Shown here: in pieces, positions 4,774 to 7,687 of the stretch
Layout of the letters: the number at the start of each line of letters is the position of its first letter
Numbering within the stretch: position 1 is the stretch's first letter
Assembly (NCBI GenBank): GCA_902806305.1
Contig: CADCWC010000186.1
Span: 1 to 7,687, forward strand
DNA from: an uncultured Thermoleophilia bacterium
GTDB taxonomy: Bacteria; Actinomycetota; Thermoleophilia; Gaiellales; F1-60-MAGs149
Direction: 5' to 3'
Length of the DNA: 7,687 nucleotides
Notes under the pieces: model-generated
Told to the model about the DNA's origin: nothing
Databases searched by the model: none
Seen by the model: the letters and a program-made list of their open reading frames with translations, nothing else
Program-made: the position numbers and the translations under genes

Positions 4774-6366
4774 GTGACCGACCTGCTCGCCTCGCTGCGC
4801 GCCCCCATCCACGGTGCCGCCGTCTCGCTGACCGGCGCCCAGGGCGCCGAGGTCGCGCTCGAGCGTCCCGGGGACCCGTCGTTCGGCGACTACGCCACCG
4901 GGGTCGCCATGCGCCTCGCGCCGATGCTGCGGCGGCCGCCACGGCAGATCGCCGAGGACCTGGCCAGCCGCATCCGGGGTGGCGACGACATCCGGGCGGT
5001 CGAGATCGCCGGGCCGGGGTTCATCAACCTCTGGCTCGCGCCCTCGTGGTACCACCGCGCCGTCCGGAGCATCCTGCACGACGGCCCCGACTACGGGCGA
5101 GGCGACCCGTCGCGGCCGGAGCGGTTGCTCGTCGAGCTGGTGTCCGCCAACCCCACCGGGCCGCTGACGCTCGGCTCGGCGCGGAACGCGGCCTACGGCG
5201 ACGCGGTGGCGCGACTGCTTCGCTTTGCCGGTCACACCGTCACGCGCGAGTACTACTTCAACGACGGCGGCCGGCAGATCGAGCTGTTCGGTGAGTCGCT
5301 GCGGGCGGCGCGCCGCGGCGGGGAGGCGCCCGACGGTGGGTACTCGGGTCCGTACGTCGACGAGATCGCCGCGGCCATCGAGCTCCCGGACGAGGCCGAC
5401 ACGGCGCGCTGGTCCGAGCGCGGCACCGGGTTGATGTTCGACCGCATCAAGGACACGCTGCGACGGTTCCGGGTGGACGTCGACATCTGGTTCTCCGAGG
5501 CCTCGCTGCACGAGAGCGGGGCCGTGGCCGAGGCGATCGGCCGCGCGCGGGCGGGAGGCCACGTCTACGAGCGCGAGGGTGCCACGTGGCTCGCCACGAG
5601 CGCGTTCGGCGACGACAAGGACCGGGTCGTCCTGCGCGCGAACGGCGCGCCGACGTACTTCGCGGCCGACCTGGCGTACGTCGACGTGAAGTTCCGGCGC
5701 GGCCACGAGCGGGTGTTCTACGTGCTCGGTGCCGACCACCACGGCTACGTCGGCCGGCTCGCCGCGGCGGCCGCGTGTCTCGGCTACGAGCCGTCGCGCG
5801 TCGAGGTGCTGATCTACCAGCTCGTGACCGTCTCCGGCGAGCGCATGGGCAAGCGGCGGGGCAACGTGGTCTTCGCCGACGAGCTGGCCGAGGCGATCGG
5901 CGTCGACGCCGCCCGGTACTTCCTCGTCCAGCGGTCACACGACCAGGTCATGGACATCGACCTCGATCTCGCCGCCGAGCGGACGCAGAAGAACCCGGTC
6001 TACTACGTGCAGTACGCCCACGCCCGCGCCATGTCGATCCTGCGCAAGGCGGCCGACGAGGCGGTGGCGCTGCCGCCCGTGGGCGACTGGAGCCACGAGC
6101 CCGAGCCGGGGGAGGCGGCGCTCGTCAAGCGGCTCGCCGAGTGGCCGGAGGTCGCGGCCGACGCGGCCGTGCGACGGGCTCCGCACAAGGTCGTCTCCTA
6201 CGCGCACGACCTGGCCGCCGACTTCCACGTCTTCCATCACAACCATCGCGTCCTCCACGAGGAGGCCGACGTCCGTGGGTTCCGCCTGGCCCTCACGGAG
6301 GCCACCGGCGCGACGATCCGGCGGGCGCTCGACCTGGTCGGCGTCGAGGCCCCCGACTCGATGTGA
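4774..6366 (+). CDS. argS: Arginyl-tRNA synthetase with an atypical HIGH motif
   Basis: This 530-residue class I synthetase charges tRNA-Arg with arginine in the cytosol; length is normal. Domains: N-terminal Add-1 domain for the tRNA D-loop (about 5-95; GDYATGVAMRLA, AGPGFINLWLA); catalytic Rossmann core (about 117-385); DALR anticodon-binding domain (about 405-530; NPVYYVQYAHARAMSILRKA). WLATSAFGDDKDRVVLRANG and PTYFAADLAY are standard ArgRS core segments. The HIGH site reads PTGPLTLGSARNAAYGD (127-143): TLGS stands where most ArgRSs have HVGH, so both signature histidines are missing. The KMSKS site reads ERMGKRRGNVV (356-366). All else is intact, so I take it as functional and lineage-divergent. 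The GTG at 4774 fits the family N terminus. The C-terminal ATG-TGA overlaps the next gene's GTG. A short paralogue role (tRNA-independent) is less likely because the full DALR domain is present. Confidence 0.95.
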   Translation: MTDLLASLRAPIHGAAVSLTGAQGAEVALERPGDPSFGDYATGVAMRLAPMLRRPPRQIAEDLASRIRGGDDIRAVEIAGPGFINLWLAPSWYHRAVRSILHDGPDYGRGDPSRPERLLVELVSANPTGPLTLGSARNAAYGDAVARLLRFAGHTVTREYYFNDGGRQIELFGESLRAARRGGEAPDGGYSGPYVDEIAAAIELPDEADTARWSERGTGLMFDRIKDTLRRFRVDVDIWFSEASLHESGAVAEAIGRARAGGHVYEREGATWLATSAFGDDKDRVVLRANGAPTYFAADLAYVDVKFRRGHERVFYVLGADHHGYVGRLAAAAACLGYEPSRVEVLIYQLVTVSGERMGKRRGNVVFADELAEAIGVDAARYFLVQRSHDQVMDIDLDLAAERTQKNPVYYVQYAHARAMSILRKAADEAVALPPVGDWSHEPEPGEAALVKRLAEWPEVAADAAVRRAPHKVVSYAHDLAADFHVFHHNHRVLHEEADVRGFRLALTEATGATIRRALDLVGVEAPDSM

Positions 6367-7265
6367 GCGCCCGGCTCGGCTGGCAGCTCGCCGTGGCGGC
6401 GGTGGCCACCGCCTGGGGCGCCGTGGGGCTGTTCGTGAAGGGCGTCACGCTCGACGCGGCCGGGATCGTGACGTGGCGCGTGGCCCTCGCGGCCGCGACC
6501 GTCGCCGCCCTCGCCGGGCTGGTCGGGCACGCCGCGCTCCTGCGGGTACCGCTCGGTCGCCGCCTGCTCCTGGCCGGGGCGACGGTGCTGCTCGCCGCGC
6601 ACTGGTGGCTGTTCTTCGAGACGATCAAGCGCTCGACCGTGACGGTGGGCGTCCTGTTCGCCTACCTCGCGCCGGTGTTCCTGGCCGCGCTCGCCCCGTG
6701 GCTGCTGCGCGAGCGCCTGACGCGGCGCAGCGTCGGTGCCCTCCTCGCCGCGCTCGGGGGCACGCTGCTCGTCGTCGGGGGCGCGGAACCGCCGTCCGGC
6801 CTGGCTGTGGTGCTCGGCCTGCTGACGGGCCTCTCCTACGCGGTCCTGATCGTGCTCGGCAAGACGCTCCGACGCGAGGTGAGCGGCGTCGCCGTGGCGT
6901 TCTGGCAGTACGGCGGCGTGGCGGTGCTGCTCGCGCCCGTCGCGCTCGCCGGGCGGGGCCTCGAGCCCGCGTCGCTGCGGCAGCTCGGCGCGTTGGTGGT
7001 GCTGGGCGTGGTGCTGACCGGGCTCTGCGGACTGCTCTACGTGCTGGCGCTCGGCAACGTCCCGGCCCAGGCGATCGGCATCCTCAGCTACCTGGAGCCG
7101 GTCTCCGCGGCGGTGCTGGCCGCGCTCGTGCTCGACGAGGCCGTCGGCCTGCGCACCGTCCTCGGGGGCCTCCTGGTGCTCGCCGCCGGCCTGGTCGTCG
7201 TCCTGCAGCCGGCACCCGCGTCACGCCCGGCGGCCGTCCGCCGACGCGCCGTCGCCGGAGGCTGA
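6363..7265 (+). CDS. EamA/DMT-superfamily membrane transporter
   Basis: This 300-residue hydrophobic protein has about ten predicted transmembrane helices (roughly residues 8-26, 32-54, 66-86, 92-113, 122-140, 146-168, 174-195, 207-228, 235-256, 264-282). They are arranged as two EamA repeats. Each repeat shows the family's tail pattern: VLFAYLAPVFLAALAPWLLRERLT in the first and ILSYLEPVSAAVLAALVLDEAVG in the second. Family members export or import amino acids, nucleosides, sugars or other metabolites across the cytoplasmic membrane; the substrate cannot be told. A basic C-terminal tail (RRRA) should face the cytoplasm. The start is the GTG at 6363-6365, which overlaps the argS TGA in GTGA, a sign of translational coupling. 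The frame is open far upstream inside argS, but that part is a high-GC shadow. The kinase gene begins 2 nt after the stop. Confidence 0.92.
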   Translation: MSARLGWQLAVAAVATAWGAVGLFVKGVTLDAAGIVTWRVALAAATVAALAGLVGHAALLRVPLGRRLLLAGATVLLAAHWWLFFETIKRSTVTVGVLFAYLAPVFLAALAPWLLRERLTRRSVGALLAALGGTLLVVGGAEPPSGLAVVLGLLTGLSYAVLIVLGKTLRREVSGVAVAFWQYGGVAVLLAPVALAGRGLEPASLRQLGALVVLGVVLTGLCGLLYVLALGNVPAQAIGILSYLEPVSAAVLAALVLDEAVGLRTVLGGLLVLAAGLVVVLQPAPASRPAAVRRRAVAGG

Positions 7266-7267
7266 CG

Positions 7268-7687
7268 GTGGACGCGCCGCTCGTCGTCACGGTCGGCGAC
7301 CTGGTGCTCGACGTGACGTGTCGGCCGGGCGGCGCGGTGCGGGGCGGCACCGATACGCCCACCCGCGTCGTGGTCGACGCGGGCGGCCAGGCCGCCAACG
7401 CGGCGGCGTGGGCCGTCGAGGCCGGAGCGCAGGGGCGGCTCGTGACGCGCCGTTCGGCCGACCACGTCGGTCGGCTGGCCGAGCAGCGGATCGCGCTGCG
7501 CGGGGTGGAGGTGCGCGGACCGGTGGGCGCCACCGGCGGCGGCGCCATCGTCGTGCTCGTGCGGCCGGACGGCGAGCGCGACATGCTGAGCGATCGTGGG
7601 GCGTCCACGGAGCTCGCCGCCGCCGACCTGCCCGCCGACCTGCTCGCGGGCGCGGGTGCGCTGCTCGTCACCGGCTACACGCTGTCC
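7268..7687 (+). CDS. PfkB-family carbohydrate/nucleoside kinase, N-terminal part (3' end outside window)
   Basis: The 140 visible codons run open to the window end; the family is usually about 290-330 residues, so under half is seen. VVTVGDLVLDV (6-16) is the first strand with the substrate-binding Asp11. DAGGQAANAAAWAVEAGA (37-54) is the PfkB signature near the sugar site. GGGAIVVLVRPDGERDMLSDRGAS (90-113) is the typical lid/core stretch. The ATP-binding signature and catalytic Asp (DTxGAGD) are outside the window. Family members phosphorylate ribose, fructose phosphates, adenosine, pseudouridine and others; the substrate cannot be assigned here. The GTG at 7268 follows the transporter stop by 2 nt, so the two are almost certainly co-translated and may handle the same compound. 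The usual V-G-D-D stretch before GR is here RRSADHVGR, a mild departure. Confidence 0.85.
   Translation, partial: MDAPLVVTVGDLVLDVTCRPGGAVRGGTDTPTRVVVDAGGQAANAAAWAVEAGAQGRLVTRRSADHVGRLAEQRIALRGVEVRGPVGATGGGAIVVLVRPDGERDMLSDRGASTELAAADLPADLLAGAGALLVTGYTLS

Noticed and set aside
4766..4777. A three-codon open frame (ATGCCGGGGTGA) overlapping the argS start, considered as a leader peptide.
   Set aside because: It has no Shine-Dalgarno, no arginine codons and no attenuator-like hairpin series. A short frame like this is expected by chance.
4600..5742. A 380-codon open frame antisense to argS.
   Set aside because: Its codons mirror the argS coding frame, and the product is biased and unrecognisable. 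argS is unambiguous.
5586..6362. Upstream extension of the transporter frame inside argS.
   Set aside because: The extension is Arg-rich without membrane helices. The EamA fold starts right after the GTG at 6363, so this is not an N-terminal fusion.
1..7687. Search for CRISPR arrays, tRNAs, insertion sequences, phage genes, toxin-antitoxin pairs or defence systems.
   Set aside because: No spaced direct repeats, cloverleaf-like segments, transposase motifs or terminal inverted repeats were seen. All long stretches are accounted for by ordinary genes.

Overview
This window is a very GC-rich (by eye about 70% or more), densely packed chromosomal segment. Its strongly GC-ending codons, GTG starts, leaderless-looking promoters and gene content suggest a high-GC actinobacterium. 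A deep branch such as Thermoleophilia is my best guess: the window has a cofactor-independent phosphoglycerate mutase and RlmH, and no hallmark gene of Streptomyces or Mycobacterium. That placement is inference. There are eleven genes, two of them cut by the window edges. I see no rRNA, tRNA, insertion sequence, phage gene or CRISPR array.

Layout. (1) 1-699: the C-terminal part of gpmI, a glycolytic enzyme. (2) 801-1379: an ECF-type sigma factor with its own TATACT -10-like box and no adjacent anti-sigma gene. It converges on the next gene so tightly that one CTAG palindrome supplies both TAG stops. (3) 1376-3048: a small-molecule-response module. A VOC/bleomycin-resistance-like protein and a TetR repressor lie on the minus strand, and a cupin is transcribed divergently. 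The 82-bp region between tetR and cupin holds a near-perfect promoter (TTGACA, 17 bp, TATATT), two dyads that look like operators, and a strong Shine-Dalgarno. A perfect GC-rich hairpin follows the cupin gene. (4) 3116-3865, minus strand: a YfcE-like metallophosphoesterase. (5) 3936-7687, plus strand: a probable operon of DUF3467 protein, rlmH (23S rRNA pseudouridine methylation), argS (arginyl-tRNA synthetase), an EamA/DMT transporter whose GTG start overlaps the argS stop, and a truncated PfkB sugar/nucleoside kinase 2 nt further on.

How it fits together. The right half is a translation-centred housekeeping operon with a transporter and a kinase attached. The middle is an inducible TetR circuit, probably for a xenobiotic or metabolite that I cannot identify. 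I found no convincing novel defence or mobile system. The points most worth a second look are the dual-dyad tetR/cupin control region, the loss of both histidines of the HIGH motif in ArgRS (TLGS instead of HVGH), the shared CTAG stop, and the divergent leaderless-looking promoters at 3866-3935.
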